The notes under the pieces: generated by a model
What the model saw: only the letters and a program-made list of their open reading frames with translations
Database searches by the model: none
What the model was told of the DNA's origin: nothing
Program-made: the position numbers and the translations under genes
Assembly (NCBI GenBank): GCA_910588205.1
Contig: CAJUQK010000002.1
Coordinates: 48,553-112,552, forward strand
Direction of reading: 5' to 3'
DNA length: 64,000 bases
DNA from: an uncultured Eggerthellaceae bacterium
Lineage (GTDB): Bacteria; Actinomycetota; Coriobacteriia; Coriobacteriales; Eggerthellaceae
In this document: piece by piece, positions 8,330-18,011 of the stretch
How positions within the stretch are numbered: the first letter of the stretch is position 1
How the letters are laid out: every line of letters starts with the position of its first letter

Positions 8330-9034
8330 TCAGAGCGGCTCGGTGCCTTGCGCAGCCGAGGGAATGGGCGTGTAGGCTTTTCCTAATGACCAGGCCATGT
8401 CCCAGAATTGGTATTCATAGGAACTACAATCCAAGAGGATCTCATCCAAGCGCGCCAGATGCTCTTCGGGAAGACCTTCGCAGTAACGGTCTACCAGACT
8501 GATCATGGCATCGTTGGCTGAGCGGTACTCCTCAGAGGAATACATGCCTATCCAGCGCTCATAGAATGAGCTCTTGTCCCTATCAGGGTCAGAGGTCAGG
8601 TGATCGCCGATCACCTTGTAGCTCCAAGAACAAGCCAGGACGGCCACAGCTATCTCCGGCAGGCCACCTTTGGTTGCTTGGGCTATCATGTAGTCAGTGT
8701 AGGACTTGTTGTTGAGGGCCATGGGTGTTTCGCGGATGACCTCTTCCGTGACACCTGATTCCCTTAAGTAGGCCTGGTGGATGGCGTTCTCGGTATCAAG
8801 GGTAGCCGTGATGAGCTCAGCGAACATCCGCATATCGTCCTCGTCAGTGGCTTTGATGAGGCCCAGTGCGAAGACCTTCGCATACTGCATCAGGTATTTA
8901 TGGTCTTGGATCATGTAATAGCGGAATCTCTCCCGCTCAAGGGTTCCGTCCCCGATCCCCGCAACGAAGGGATGGCTGAAATAGGTCTCCCACACCGGCA
9001 TAGCTAGCTGGTAGAAACGATCACTCGGCTTCAT
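8330..9034 (-). CDS. tenA: TenA-family aminopyrimidine aminohydrolase / thiaminase II
   Basis: Salvages thiamine breakdown products by hydrolysing the aminomethylpyrimidine moiety (TenA class), in the cytosol. At 234 residues it matches the usual length, and the known active-site residues are in register: D44 and Y47 (QDHKYL), Y112, the nucleophile C135 (LACSWSY) with Y139, and the C-terminal E207 and F210 (YEYQFWDMAW). The start is ATG 9034 with AAGGAG about 7 bases upstream. No other thiamine gene adjoins it, and I do not see a TPP riboswitch upstream. A 28-bp palindrome lies between it and the divergent AddB gene. Confidence 0.92.
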   Translation of the reverse strand: MKPSDRFYQLAMPVWETYFSHPFVAGIGDGTLERERFRYYMIQDHKYLMQYAKVFALGLIKATDEDDMRMFAELITATLDTENAIHQAYLRESGVTEEVIRETPMALNNKSYTDYMIAQATKGGLPEIAVAVLACSWSYKVIGDHLTSDPDRDKSSFYERWIGMYSSEEYRSANDAMISLVDRYCEGLPEEHLARLDEILLDCSSYEYQFWDMAWSLGKAYTPIPSAAQGTEPL

Positions 9035-9100
9035 AGGGCTCCTTCGGAGAGTGTCATATCCGTTCGGGAGATGGTACCTCAGCAGGCTCCGAGCGTGATG

Positions 9101-9128
9101 CGCTTCCCGGTGAGGTCACCGGGAAGCG
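9101..9128. promoter_or_regulatory. Near-perfect 28-bp palindrome between divergent tenA and addB
   Basis: Thirteen-base arms CGCTTCCCGGTGA and TCACCGGGAAGCG separated by two bases. It has no T-tract on either strand and lies in a divergent promoter region, so an operator is more likely than a terminator. Confidence 0.5.
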
Positions 9129-9192
9129 GTCAACGGGTCCTGTTCTGCCAGGTCGATGCGTTGTAAAATGAACGCTTTCCAAGACGAGGCGG

Positions 9193-11895
9193 ATGGGGGA
9201 TCGAGGCTCAAGGGTGTTGAGGGGGCAGCGGAAGACGAAGCTAGTGCGGAGTGCGCAACGGGCGCTCAGCCTGCGGAAGCAGGCTGCAGCCATGGCTCCG
9301 GTGCTCGGCCAGGATGTGACCACACCCCTAGCCTATCTGCAAGAGCTATGGGACCTGTTGGGTGACGGGCGCTCTTTGGTAGATGGGCAGACGCGTACGC
9401 TCCTGCTGCTGCAATGCCTCTCTCGGTACGCCAACCGAACTGAAGCGCACCTGCGCCCTTCCGTGGCCACCGCGAACCTCTTAGCCTCCTTTGTTGCTCG
9501 CTATGCCGGGCTCCCTGGGTTCGATCAGGCTCTTGGGCCAGCGTTCCTGCAAGGAAAGGCTTTGGCCAGGGAGCAGCGAGAGGTCATGGATGTTCTCGCA
9601 AGCTACATTCAAGCGCTCTCACGGCAGGGACTCATAGAGCCAGGCAGCGCTGCTCGGATCTTGCGGGAGGATGGAGTTGTCGCCTCCGTACAAGCGGAGG
9701 AGGCGCTCTTCCAGATTCCTGCGGTTCACCAGTGGCTCACCTCTTCAGGAGTTGCAATCCCAGACCCTGCTGGGGTGGAGCGTCCTTCCCACCCGGTAGG
9801 CTTTCGTTTCACCTTCACCACGGGAGAGACCTCTTTGGTACGGGCGCTGCGTGAGGAGATCCTTGAGGGCGCGGAGGACCTGAGCGTCTCAGGGAAGCCC
9901 CTTCGCATCCTCGTATTCGCTCCTGAACCTCTGCATCTCTTCCGTGCGCTCGCACCTACCCTTCTAGAGGTGGGTATTCCCTGTACCTGTCAGGCTTCCA
10001 TGCCATTCAGCCAAACTCTTCTGGGGTGTGCTCTCATGGATACGCTCAGTTTGCGCCGAGGGGAGGGGGATTGGTGTGACTGGCTGACAGATCTTGCCTA
10101 TCTGCCGCTGCTGGGATCAACGCCGTTGGCTGCGCAGATCTTGAATAGCCGCATGCGTGGGGACGCACTCATGGAAGAGGAGACGGCTCGGGGTCTCTTG
10201 GCTCAAGAGTCGCTGGTATTCCAGCAGCTCTGGGCATTCGTGGAAGCGCCCGGTCCGGAGGCGGCAGCCGCTTTGAGAGAAGCCATCCAAGAGGCTGAGG
10301 CGATTCCCTTCACCTATCGGGAGCAGGAAATGGCGGCACTGGGCGCGCTGGAGGGGCTCTGTGAGAAGGCGGCTGCCTATGGGGCTGAAGAAGAAGCCCT
10401 TGAGCTGCTAACGCGCCTGCGCATCTCTGTTCCTCAGGCAACGGCTACGGTTCAAAAGGCCGGTCCCTTAGTGGAGATACAGGGCAAGGATGCTTTGGAT
10501 GCCGTTGCTCCGGGATGTGCGGATGTCGTCATATTCTGCGATGCATCCAAGGACGCTTTCGCACTGCCTTTGGCGAAACCCGCTACGGCAAGCCTGTTGA
10601 GCGCGTTGGGCATCGAGGATGAACCCGATGCCCACGAAGAGCTGAGAGCCGCCTTCTCCTGTGCCCTTGCAGCTGCACGGGAGCGTATCGTGCTGCTCAC
10701 ACCCGAGCGCAACTCTTCGGGAACCCAGCAATACCCCTCATTCCTCTTCGACGAATTGGTAGAGGTAATGTCAGAAGGGGCTCAGTGGGACGTGGACCCA
10801 GAGGGCATCTTTCGCATACCTGAGGCCTGCAAGGATACCTTGAAGGTGATGGATGAGCGGGATGTGCTCCAAGGGTTCGGTCAGACCTTCACTGAACCGG
10901 AAAAGGTGCTCGCCTTTCAACAGCCGGTTCAAGGGCAGCTCCAAGAGCTCTCCATGGACCCTTTCATCCTGAAGAGCACAAGCTGTCCTACAGCTCCCTT
11001 GCTCTCAGCTTCTCAGATCGAGCTGTATGCAGACTGTCCATACAAATGGTTCATCACGCGCAAAGTAGGGATAGAGCCCCTTGATGAGGCTTTGGATGCA
11101 CAGGCTATAGGGAACTTTGCCCATCAGATCTTCCAAAGGGTCTTCGATGAGCTGGCTTCGAAGGGTATCCGGCGGGTGAGCGCTCAGAACATCGAAGCGG
11201 TCCAAGCCGTAGCGGAGCGCATCTTCGATGAACTTCTAGCTGTGCAAGCAGATCTGCCGCCGGGCGAGCGCTGTCCAGTTCGCACCACTGAAGAGGACGA
11301 ACGCTTCGAAGAGCTCAAGCAGTCCATCCTCAGAGTATTCGGCTTCATGGAGCATCTCCCTGAGAGATTCTGCGTGGAGGGGGAGGAAGTGGCCCTCTCT
11401 GATGAGGATGGCTTATCCTACGCGGGGGCTGTTCTGCGCGGATCAGTGGACCGGATCGATATCGATCCGGATGGTGCCTATGCAGTGCTCGACTATAAGG
11501 GGAGCGTTGGGGATCACGAGGCCGGAAGAGGCGGCGAAGGTGAAGTGATTCTGCCTCGTAAGATCCAGGCGCTGATCTATGCAAAGGCGCTCAAGGGGCT
11601 GCCACGGTTCGCCGATATGGCTTGTGTGGGGGCGATATACCTTTCCTATAGAGCTGGGTCTGAGAAGAAGGCGGTCGCAGGCTCTTTCGATGCCCTTCAC
11701 TATGATGTTTCCAAGCTCACCGACAATGAGTCTTCGGTCGTGGAAGGGAATTTCGACGCATTCCTTCAGAGCGTGGAGGATCTGGTCGCTCCCTACGTGG
11801 CGCGGCTGCAAGCGGGGGACATCGCCCCTGATCCCCGTCTCGGCGCTTGCCGCTACTGCCCGTTGACGTTCTGCCGAACTAGGATGGCGGTCTAA
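9193..11895 (+). CDS. addB: AddB-like PD-(D/E)XK nuclease subunit
   Basis: Predicted partner of AddA in an AddAB-type helicase-nuclease that processes double-strand breaks for recombination. The 900 residues end in the AddB-type nuclease: SASQIELYADCPYKWF, then GSVDRID..AVLDYKGS with the catalytic aspartate and lysine, and the C-terminal cysteines CRYCPLTFC that with the earlier cysteine form the family's iron-sulphur cluster. The protein is shorter than classical AddB and has no visible Walker A motif at its start; an in-frame stop at 9169-9171 limits upstream extension. The binding site before ATG 9193 is poor, so the start is uncertain. The addA ATG follows its stop directly. Confidence 0.85.
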   Translation: MGDRGSRVLRGQRKTKLVRSAQRALSLRKQAAAMAPVLGQDVTTPLAYLQELWDLLGDGRSLVDGQTRTLLLLQCLSRYANRTEAHLRPSVATANLLASFVARYAGLPGFDQALGPAFLQGKALAREQREVMDVLASYIQALSRQGLIEPGSAARILREDGVVASVQAEEALFQIPAVHQWLTSSGVAIPDPAGVERPSHPVGFRFTFTTGETSLVRALREEILEGAEDLSVSGKPLRILVFAPEPLHLFRALAPTLLEVGIPCTCQASMPFSQTLLGCALMDTLSLRRGEGDWCDWLTDLAYLPLLGSTPLAAQILNSRMRGDALMEEETARGLLAQESLVFQQLWAFVEAPGPEAAAALREAIQEAEAIPFTYREQEMAALGALEGLCEKAAAYGAEEEALELLTRLRISVPQATATVQKAGPLVEIQGKDALDAVAPGCADVVIFCDASKDAFALPLAKPATASLLSALGIEDEPDAHEELRAAFSCALAAARERIVLLTPERNSSGTQQYPSFLFDELVEVMSEGAQWDVDPEGIFRIPEACKDTLKVMDERDVLQGFGQTFTEPEKVLAFQQPVQGQLQELSMDPFILKSTSCPTAPLLSASQIELYADCPYKWFITRKVGIEPLDEALDAQAIGNFAHQIFQRVFDELASKGIRRVSAQNIEAVQAVAERIFDELLAVQADLPPGERCPVRTTEEDERFEELKQSILRVFGFMEHLPERFCVEGEEVALSDEDGLSYAGAVLRGSVDRIDIDPDGAYAVLDYKGSVGDHEAGRGGEGEVILPRKIQALIYAKALKGLPRFADMACVGAIYLSYRAGSEKKAVAGSFDALHYDVSKLTDNESSVVEGNFDAFLQSVEDLVAPYVARLQAGDIAPDPRLGACRYCPLTFCRTRMAV

Positions 11896-14800
11896 ATGGA
11901 TCTGAGCCACTGCAACGATGCCCAAAAGCGCGTCATCTCTACGATCCCCGGTCCTCTGTTCGTTGCGGCTGGGGCTGGTTCGGGTAAGACGTTCACGCTG
12001 AAGCTCAGGACCGCGAACGCATTCCTCGGGACCGAAAGCGGGTTCAAGCTTGATTCCATCCATCAGCTGTTGGCGATCACCTTCACCGACAAAGCCGCCC
12101 AAGAGCTCCTTACGCGCATCAAGGACGCTCTGTTCGCTGAGGGCTTCGCAGATCAGGCGCGCCAAGCTGACAGCGCTTGGATATCGACCATCCATGGGTT
12201 CTGCTCACGCCTGTTGCGAGAGAATGCTCTGGAGATTGGCCTCGATCCTGAATTCAAGATGATCTCTGAGCGAGAGACGATGGAGTTGACTGCCCGGGCT
12301 CGGGAGGCGGTGCTCCAACAGGTGCGATCAGGTGAGATAGACCTGGCTCATACGGCCTGGAACTGGAGCCTTCTAGGCGCAGGCGAATTCGTTTCAGGGT
12401 TGCTGGATGATGCCCTTGAGCTCCGTCGGAAGGTGGGGGCGATGCCCGCGGGCTCTGATGCATTCGTCAGCTTCGCCTCGTCCTTTGCTCCGGGTGATGC
12501 CCTCAGATCCATGAAGGTGCTGGCGGAAGCCCTTCTAGCAGATGTCCCTCGTTGGTCGAAGGATCCAGCCAAGTATGAGCAGGCTCGTCTGGATGCCATT
12601 CCCTTGGCTCTGGAAGCCGCTGATACATGGCTGTGTTCTGACCAGGCAGCTCTCGCCTTTGAGGACGACCGCTTCGACCGCGAGGGATTCAAAGAGGTCA
12701 TAGAGACCTTCCCGGTGCTCTCAGCTACGTTCGGCAAGAAGAAGGCGACCGAAGACATCGTCAGTCGCTATAAGGACGTCCACGGAAAGCTGATATTCGG
12801 CGCTTACGGCACGTTCGGTCTGGAGGCTGCCCAGGTTGCCCTTGAATTGGCGAAAGCGTACAACGTTCACTATGATCGCTTGAAGCAAGAGCGTGGGCTG
12901 GTTGATAACGATGATCTCTTGCAGATGGCGCTGAAGGCCCTCGCGGCTCATCCTGCTTTGGCCGAACGCTATCGCGACCAGTTCAAGCTCATCATGGTGG
13001 ACGAGTTCCAAGACACCGACAAAGTGCAGATCGCCCTCTTGAAGCTCTTGGCGCAACCTGGCCTTGCCAACGTGTGCGTAGTGGGAGATGCTCAGCAGAG
13101 CATCTACCGCTTCCGCGGAGCGGATGTGGGAGCGTTCAAGGAGTACCGCTCAGAGATAGCAGCCGCCCATCCAGAGCTCACCGAACGGCAGTTGCAGCCT
13201 CAGCTGACGGAGAACTTCCGGAGCCATCGGGATATCCTCGCTTTCGTGGATGCTGTCTTCTCCCAAGCCTCTTCTTTCGGGAGCGCCTATCTGAAGCTCA
13301 CGCCGAAAGGCGCTATCAATGACTGCGATGATCCGGTGATGGATGAGAGCCCGCGGGTCACCGTGGATGTGCAGCATTACAAGGGAAGCGAGGGGGTAGA
13401 AGAGCAGGAGCGTGCCCTTTGGGCCTCTGCCCGCAGGATCGCTCAGCATTTCTCAGATATCAAGCAGGCCTATAAGGAAGCAGAGGTGACTGAGAAGCAC
13501 ACCTTTGCTCTACTCTTGGGCAGGACGAAGCATGCGGATGTATACATTGCGGCGCTGCGGGAAGCGGGGCTGGAATCGCTGATGACGGCAGGGTCCATCC
13601 TTGCAGCCTCCGACGAGGCGAAGACGCTCAAAGCGCTTCTGCGCTATGCCGTGAACACCTCAGATGAGCAGGCGCTCCTTGATTGCCTCACTTCTGACCT
13701 GTTCGCCATATCTGACGATATCCTGCTGGCTCTTGCCTTCTATCGGAGTGGCGATGCGCTCAAGCATGGATCCCTCGCGGCAGGCTTCAGGGATCGAGAA
13801 CACGCGCAGGCGCTTGGGCTTGCAGGTAGCAGTGCTCAAGCCCTCCTTTGCGCCCAAGAGGTCCTTGGCGGTTTCGTTACGGGTGCGCGCAGGCAGGCAC
13901 TCTCATCTTCGGTGCGTCGAGCGCTGGTGGCATCTGGGTATCTGGACCGCATGCAAGGAGCCGGGGCGGAGGGAATAGCCTCTGTGGGGAACTGGTCGAA
14001 GCTTATGGGCATGCTGGAAGAGGTGGAACGGGATGGCGGCGGTTTCGTTGAAGCGGTGAGGGCGTTCGAATCCAAGCTCATGTTCGCTAAAGAATCTCCC
14101 GGTGTGCTCTCAGTGACAGAATCGGATTTCGTGCAGATCATGACCATCCATGGGTCCAAGGGCCTGCAGTTCGATCACGTGGCTGTGGCCGAACTCAAGA
14201 CCAGCGGGCGTTCCACCATGAGCTTTTTGGCGGAGAATCAGGGAGGACATACCTATGCGCTTTCCAAGAAGGGTATGAGTCCTCCAGCCGCTCTGACGAC
14301 CATCATCCAACAACGGGCTGAGGATGCAGGGATCAAGAGCCTCTCAGAGGTTGAGACACCGGCTCAGCTGTTCTATATGCTCAATCGGGTATCCAAGGAG
14401 GAGAGCGCTGGCGAAGCTCGGAGACTCCTCTATGTCGGGCTGACTCGGGCGGTGCGTTCTCTGTATCTGAGCTATCTGACGAACTCCCTCCCGCATCCGC
14501 AAAACGGTGCTCCCTATAGCCGCGACGGCATCTTCAAGGAGGTTCACGAGGCTCTCTACTGGGATACCGCTGGTGGGAGCTATGTGGATACCACCACCTG
14601 CGGTTATGGGGGTACGCTGCCTGCGAAGATCGTCTTTACGGTGGGGGAGGTGGAAGAGGAGGCTCCCGGAGTTAACGTCGCTCAGGAACCCCAGGACTTC
14701 CTTGTCCCCGTGCGGCCGCAAGCCATTGAGCTTCAGCCGGTTCCTTTCGTGGGAGCCAGAGCTGACGTTCGCTCCTACAGCTCTTTGGATCACGGGCTCG

Positions 14801-15456
14801 TTCTGCCCGATCTGCCGAAGGAGGAAGGCGGAGAGACACCCTTGGCTGATGTGCGGTTTTCTGAGATGCCCGAAGAGGACGCCACGGCGTTGGGTACGGC
14901 ATTCCATCGGTTGGCCCAGCTGGCTATCATCAACCGGGATCGAACGGGCACCCATCATCTGGAGCGGCCACATGATGAGGCGGTGCAGGTCCAGGTGCAG
15001 AAGCTGAAGGTGACAGGATCCCAAGAGGCTCGGCTGAACAGGGCGTTGGATGCATGGTTCGCCAGTCCCCAAGCTCAGGAACTATGCGAATACGATGGTC
15101 TGGAGGCAGAGGTACCCTTCATGGTTCAGCTGCCAGGGTCTGACAAGGAGCCGTTGTATCTCGAAGGCGAGATAGACGCTCTAGCTACGACGGGAGATGT
15201 AGCCTTTTTCGTGGATTACAAGACGGGCGGTAGCGAACAGGAGACAGCTGAGCAGATCCGTGCCAAGCATGAACTCCAGGCCCAGTGCTATTCCTATGCT
15301 CTTTTGCGTTCGGGCTATCGCACGGTGAAAGCAACCTTCGTGCGAGTAGAGCGAGTCACCTCTGACGGGCATCCCCAAACGGCGACCTATGGATTCTCTG
15401 CTACTGACATGCCCGCTTTGGAGCGCACGATCCGCGATCATTGGCCAAGCATTTGA
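11896..15456 (+). CDS. addA: AddA-like UvrD/Rep helicase with C-terminal nuclease
   Basis: Superfamily 1 DNA helicase fused to a RecB-type nuclease, 1186 residues. Helicase motifs in order: Walker A AAGAGSGKT at residues 24-32, LAITFTDKAAQEL (Ia), IMVDEFQDTD (II), VGDAQQSIYRFRGA (III), LTENFRSHRDIL (IV), MTIHGSKGLQFDHV (V) and RRLLYVGLTRAV (VI). The C-terminal nuclease shows LEGEIDAL..FFVDYKTG and the QAQCYSYAL helix. It is coupled to the AddB gene with no gap, so the two form an operon for RecBCD-like end resection. Chi recognition cannot be judged from sequence. Confidence 0.92.
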   Translation: MDLSHCNDAQKRVISTIPGPLFVAAGAGSGKTFTLKLRTANAFLGTESGFKLDSIHQLLAITFTDKAAQELLTRIKDALFAEGFADQARQADSAWISTIHGFCSRLLRENALEIGLDPEFKMISERETMELTARAREAVLQQVRSGEIDLAHTAWNWSLLGAGEFVSGLLDDALELRRKVGAMPAGSDAFVSFASSFAPGDALRSMKVLAEALLADVPRWSKDPAKYEQARLDAIPLALEAADTWLCSDQAALAFEDDRFDREGFKEVIETFPVLSATFGKKKATEDIVSRYKDVHGKLIFGAYGTFGLEAAQVALELAKAYNVHYDRLKQERGLVDNDDLLQMALKALAAHPALAERYRDQFKLIMVDEFQDTDKVQIALLKLLAQPGLANVCVVGDAQQSIYRFRGADVGAFKEYRSEIAAAHPELTERQLQPQLTENFRSHRDILAFVDAVFSQASSFGSAYLKLTPKGAINDCDDPVMDESPRVTVDVQHYKGSEGVEEQERALWASARRIAQHFSDIKQAYKEAEVTEKHTFALLLGRTKHADVYIAALREAGLESLMTAGSILAASDEAKTLKALLRYAVNTSDEQALLDCLTSDLFAISDDILLALAFYRSGDALKHGSLAAGFRDREHAQALGLAGSSAQALLCAQEVLGGFVTGARRQALSSSVRRALVASGYLDRMQGAGAEGIASVGNWSKLMGMLEEVERDGGGFVEAVRAFESKLMFAKESPGVLSVTESDFVQIMTIHGSKGLQFDHVAVAELKTSGRSTMSFLAENQGGHTYALSKKGMSPPAALTTIIQQRAEDAGIKSLSEVETPAQLFYMLNRVSKEESAGEARRLLYVGLTRAVRSLYLSYLTNSLPHPQNGAPYSRDGIFKEVHEALYWDTAGGSYVDTTTCGYGGTLPAKIVFTVGEVEEEAPGVNVAQEPQDFLVPVRPQAIELQPVPFVGARADVRSYSSLDHGLVLPDLPKEEGGETPLADVRFSEMPEEDATALGTAFHRLAQLAIINRDRTGTHHLERPHDEAVQVQVQKLKVTGSQEARLNRALDAWFASPQAQELCEYDGLEAEVPFMVQLPGSDKEPLYLEGEIDALATTGDVAFFVDYKTGGSEQETAEQIRAKHELQAQCYSYALLRSGYRTVKATFVRVERVTSDGHPQTATYGFSATDMPALERTIRDHWPSI

Positions 15457-15493
15457 ATCGCGTCACGTGCCGGGTTGTCCCAGGTGCCGCACT

Positions 15494-15589
15494 GGGCGGA
15501 CCCGAGGTCCGCCCCTACGAAGGACCGGTAGCATTATTCTCGTAGGGGTCGAACGTGTTCGACCCAGGGCCGACCTCCGTCGGCCCTAC
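15494..15589. repeat. Cluster of three GTAGGG-footed REP palindromes
   Basis: Three hairpins in tandem: GGGCGGACC/GGTCCGCCC with foot CCTAC (15494-15517), GTAGGGGTCGAAC/GTTCGACCC (15542-15565), and GGGCCGAC/GTCGGCCC with foot TAC (15567-15589). The first two face each other through CCCCTACGA and TCGTAGGGG, the inverted layout of REP pairs. They lie between the convergent addA and YfhO genes and may also end transcription. Confidence 0.7.
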
Positions 15590-15611
15590 GGATTCAGGAT
15601 GATCTGTTTGG

Positions 15612-18011
15612 TCATGCGGCGGATACGACTGCGGGTAAGGCTTCTTCCTGCGCCGCACGCATCTGTTCTCGCTGAGACTTGCGAAGGCGCGGGATAAGGA
15701 TGATGGCCAGGAGCGCCAACAAGGTGATGATGGCGCCCGGAATGAGGCCGGGAGGTGTGAATTGCATCTCCACGTGGTTCTCACCTGGCTGCACGGGGAT
15801 AGCCATGAGCGCCCCTTCGGCAACATCTTGAGGTTCGACCGTCTCACCGTTCACGGTCACGCTCCAGCCCGCCTGATTGGGAATGGTCATGAGCAACATC
15901 TGACCTTCAGTAGCATTCATGTTTCCTGTGATGTGGGAGCCGCCGAACTCATTGAAGGTGAACTGATGAGCCTTGAGCTGATCGATCAATTGAGTGAATG
16001 CTGTCATGTCCAAGGCGGGGCGATCGGAGGATCCTGCTTGAGGGTAGAGGTTCGCATCATGGCCCCACACTGCTTTCGCAAAGGCGTTCAAGCACTCCCA
16101 ACGATCGCCCTCAGGCATTTGGAAGTCAACGATGCTCTCAGGTACTCCATAAGCCAAGCTCAGGGCATAGGGGTTCTCATAGAAACGAGCTCCCTCAGGG
16201 GTTTCAATGAGAGAGAAGCCAACATCAAGGTATCCGGGCGGAAGGTCTTGCGAGGAGAGATACTTCACACCCATGAGCGAATCCATGGCCAGGGAAGGGG
16301 AGGACTCGTAGGTGAAGAACTTGCCATCGCCGCATCCCAAGGCGGTCAAAAAGGCCATGATGCTTCCGTCGCCCGTGGAAGTATAAGAAGCGAGCTGATT
16401 CACTCCCAAGGACATGCCTTCGTTCAGGCTCTCTTCTCCCAGCTTCCAGTAGGCCTTCTCAACGCGATAGATGCCTGGATCACGATCCTCAAGCTCTTCG
16501 ATTTGCAATTCTGCCGCATCGGAGTAATTTGCGAATGAGGAGAAAGTTATGAAGCCAAATATCGTTCCCCAGATCAATGCGGCCCGGATGGCCGTGCCAA
16601 CAGAAACCGCTAACAACGTAGTGATCTTGACAGGGCAAAGGGATAGGGCCCGACGCACCTTTTGCATAGATCCATCTGTGGTAAGAACTCGGAAGGTGTA
16701 GGCAGCACACCAAAGAAGCATGAATACGAAGAGGAATCCAACTCGAGTGTGATAGCCTGCCGGAAGTCGGAATCCGCCCCAGACGTAAGCCAGCGGGAAC
16801 AGCCAAGAGCTCAACAGAAGCAAGAAGAGGAAAAGCCCAGTAGCCAGCTTAAGCTTGAGCGGAACGCTCCTTAGAACGAAAAGCGCACAAGCGGCGAAGA
16901 GGACGACGAAGTTGCCGAACAGCTGGGGTGTGTAGCTGTCTTTCCAAGCACCATAGGCAAGCCCTCCCATCACATCTGTGAAAGTGCCATGCTGCATGGC
17001 GGGTACCGCTATGCAGAGAGCTAAGCAACAGAGGAGCATCACGAACAAGCAAATGGCTGCCCTTCTGCGCAAACTTCTTTTGCGAAATACGAGGAATATT
17101 ATTCCTGCCAAGATGGCGATACCCAAAACGGCGGTTGCCAAGAAGAATGGAAGGGGAATAGAGGAGAGGGAAGGCGCTCTCTTTTCGACGATAGACAGGA
17201 TCTGCTCTTCGCCATCAACACTGGTGCCGTTCGACAGGATGCCAAGCACGGAAGGCAAGAACACGATAGCTGATATGGCTAACCCTAGAGCCATAGCTCC
17301 ACAGAACAGAAGGAGCCGTTTACGGTGCAGCTTTCCCCACGACTGTACTCCTTCGAATCCCAGCACATAACCCTCAAAGATCACATAGAGACATAAGAAC
17401 AGTCCGATCATGTACCCCATATACCAGTTGGTCAGAACGCAGATGCCATAAGCTAGCGCCAGAGGGCGCCATCTTCCGTCCCGCAAAAGGAGGCAAACGC
17501 TCCAAGCGCAGAGAGGGAGCATGATGAGGCCATCAAGCCACATGGGGTTTCTCAGTTGGGTAAGCGTCCAGACTGATAGCGAGAATCCAAGAGCCAACAT
17601 GCAAGACCAAAGATACCCAAGACTGAAGCGTTTGCACAGGTAGAAGGCGGTGGAGAGTTGTATACAGCCGATCTTCAACAATACGACGATGAAACAGAAA
17701 AGAGGGATATCCTTCTCGTCGAACGCGGGGAGGATGAGATTGAAGGGGCTCGCCAGATAATAGCCGAACATAGCTGCTGTGCTATTTCCGAGTCCCTGGG
17801 CCGTGGAATAGAACGGATCCGCGTTCCCTAACAGGACATCACGATACCATGCGAAGAAATCCACGTATTGATAGCGCAGGTCCGCTTCTATGAACGAGGC
17901 GCCCCCCAAAGGATAGATGCCGTCAGCCCAGGCAGCTATGAGGAGGACTAGGATAGGTAGGCAGAAGCTGCCCACACCGAAGAGAACCGCCTTCAGGTGT
18001 GAAACAGTCAT
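15612..18011 (-). CDS. YfhO-family polytopic membrane protein
   Basis: A 799-residue membrane protein with about 12-14 helices in the first 510 residues, an extracellular C-terminal domain, and a last helix near residue 765 (GAIITLLALLAIILIPRL). The N-terminal motif EADLRYQYVDFFAWYRDVL and the sugar-transferase-like helix layout fit YfhO proteins, which in Firmicutes take part in glycosylating cell-wall polymers using lipid-linked sugars. The ATG follows the stop of the GT2 gene directly (TAGATG), so the two are coupled. The pair would make a lipid-linked sugar (GT2) and transfer it outside (YfhO); that assignment is inference. Confidence 0.85.
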   Translation of the reverse strand: MTVSHLKAVLFGVGSFCLPILVLLIAAWADGIYPLGGASFIEADLRYQYVDFFAWYRDVLLGNADPFYSTAQGLGNSTAAMFGYYLASPFNLILPAFDEKDIPLFCFIVVLLKIGCIQLSTAFYLCKRFSLGYLWSCMLALGFSLSVWTLTQLRNPMWLDGLIMLPLCAWSVCLLLRDGRWRPLALAYGICVLTNWYMGYMIGLFLCLYVIFEGYVLGFEGVQSWGKLHRKRLLLFCGAMALGLAISAIVFLPSVLGILSNGTSVDGEEQILSIVEKRAPSLSSIPLPFFLATAVLGIAILAGIIFLVFRKRSLRRRAAICLFVMLLCCLALCIAVPAMQHGTFTDVMGGLAYGAWKDSYTPQLFGNFVVLFAACALFVLRSVPLKLKLATGLFLFLLLLSSWLFPLAYVWGGFRLPAGYHTRVGFLFVFMLLWCAAYTFRVLTTDGSMQKVRRALSLCPVKITTLLAVSVGTAIRAALIWGTIFGFITFSSFANYSDAAELQIEELEDRDPGIYRVEKAYWKLGEESLNEGMSLGVNQLASYTSTGDGSIMAFLTALGCGDGKFFTYESSPSLAMDSLMGVKYLSSQDLPPGYLDVGFSLIETPEGARFYENPYALSLAYGVPESIVDFQMPEGDRWECLNAFAKAVWGHDANLYPQAGSSDRPALDMTAFTQLIDQLKAHQFTFNEFGGSHITGNMNATEGQMLLMTIPNQAGWSVTVNGETVEPQDVAEGALMAIPVQPGENHVEMQFTPPGLIPGAIITLLALLAIILIPRLRKSQREQMRAAQEEALPAVVSAA

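Noticed and set aside
9034..9150. Possible TPP riboswitch upstream of tenA
   Set aside because: A CTGAGG-like string is present, but the CUGAGA/ACC and GAUCUGGAUAAU core blocks are not found in correct order and spacing.
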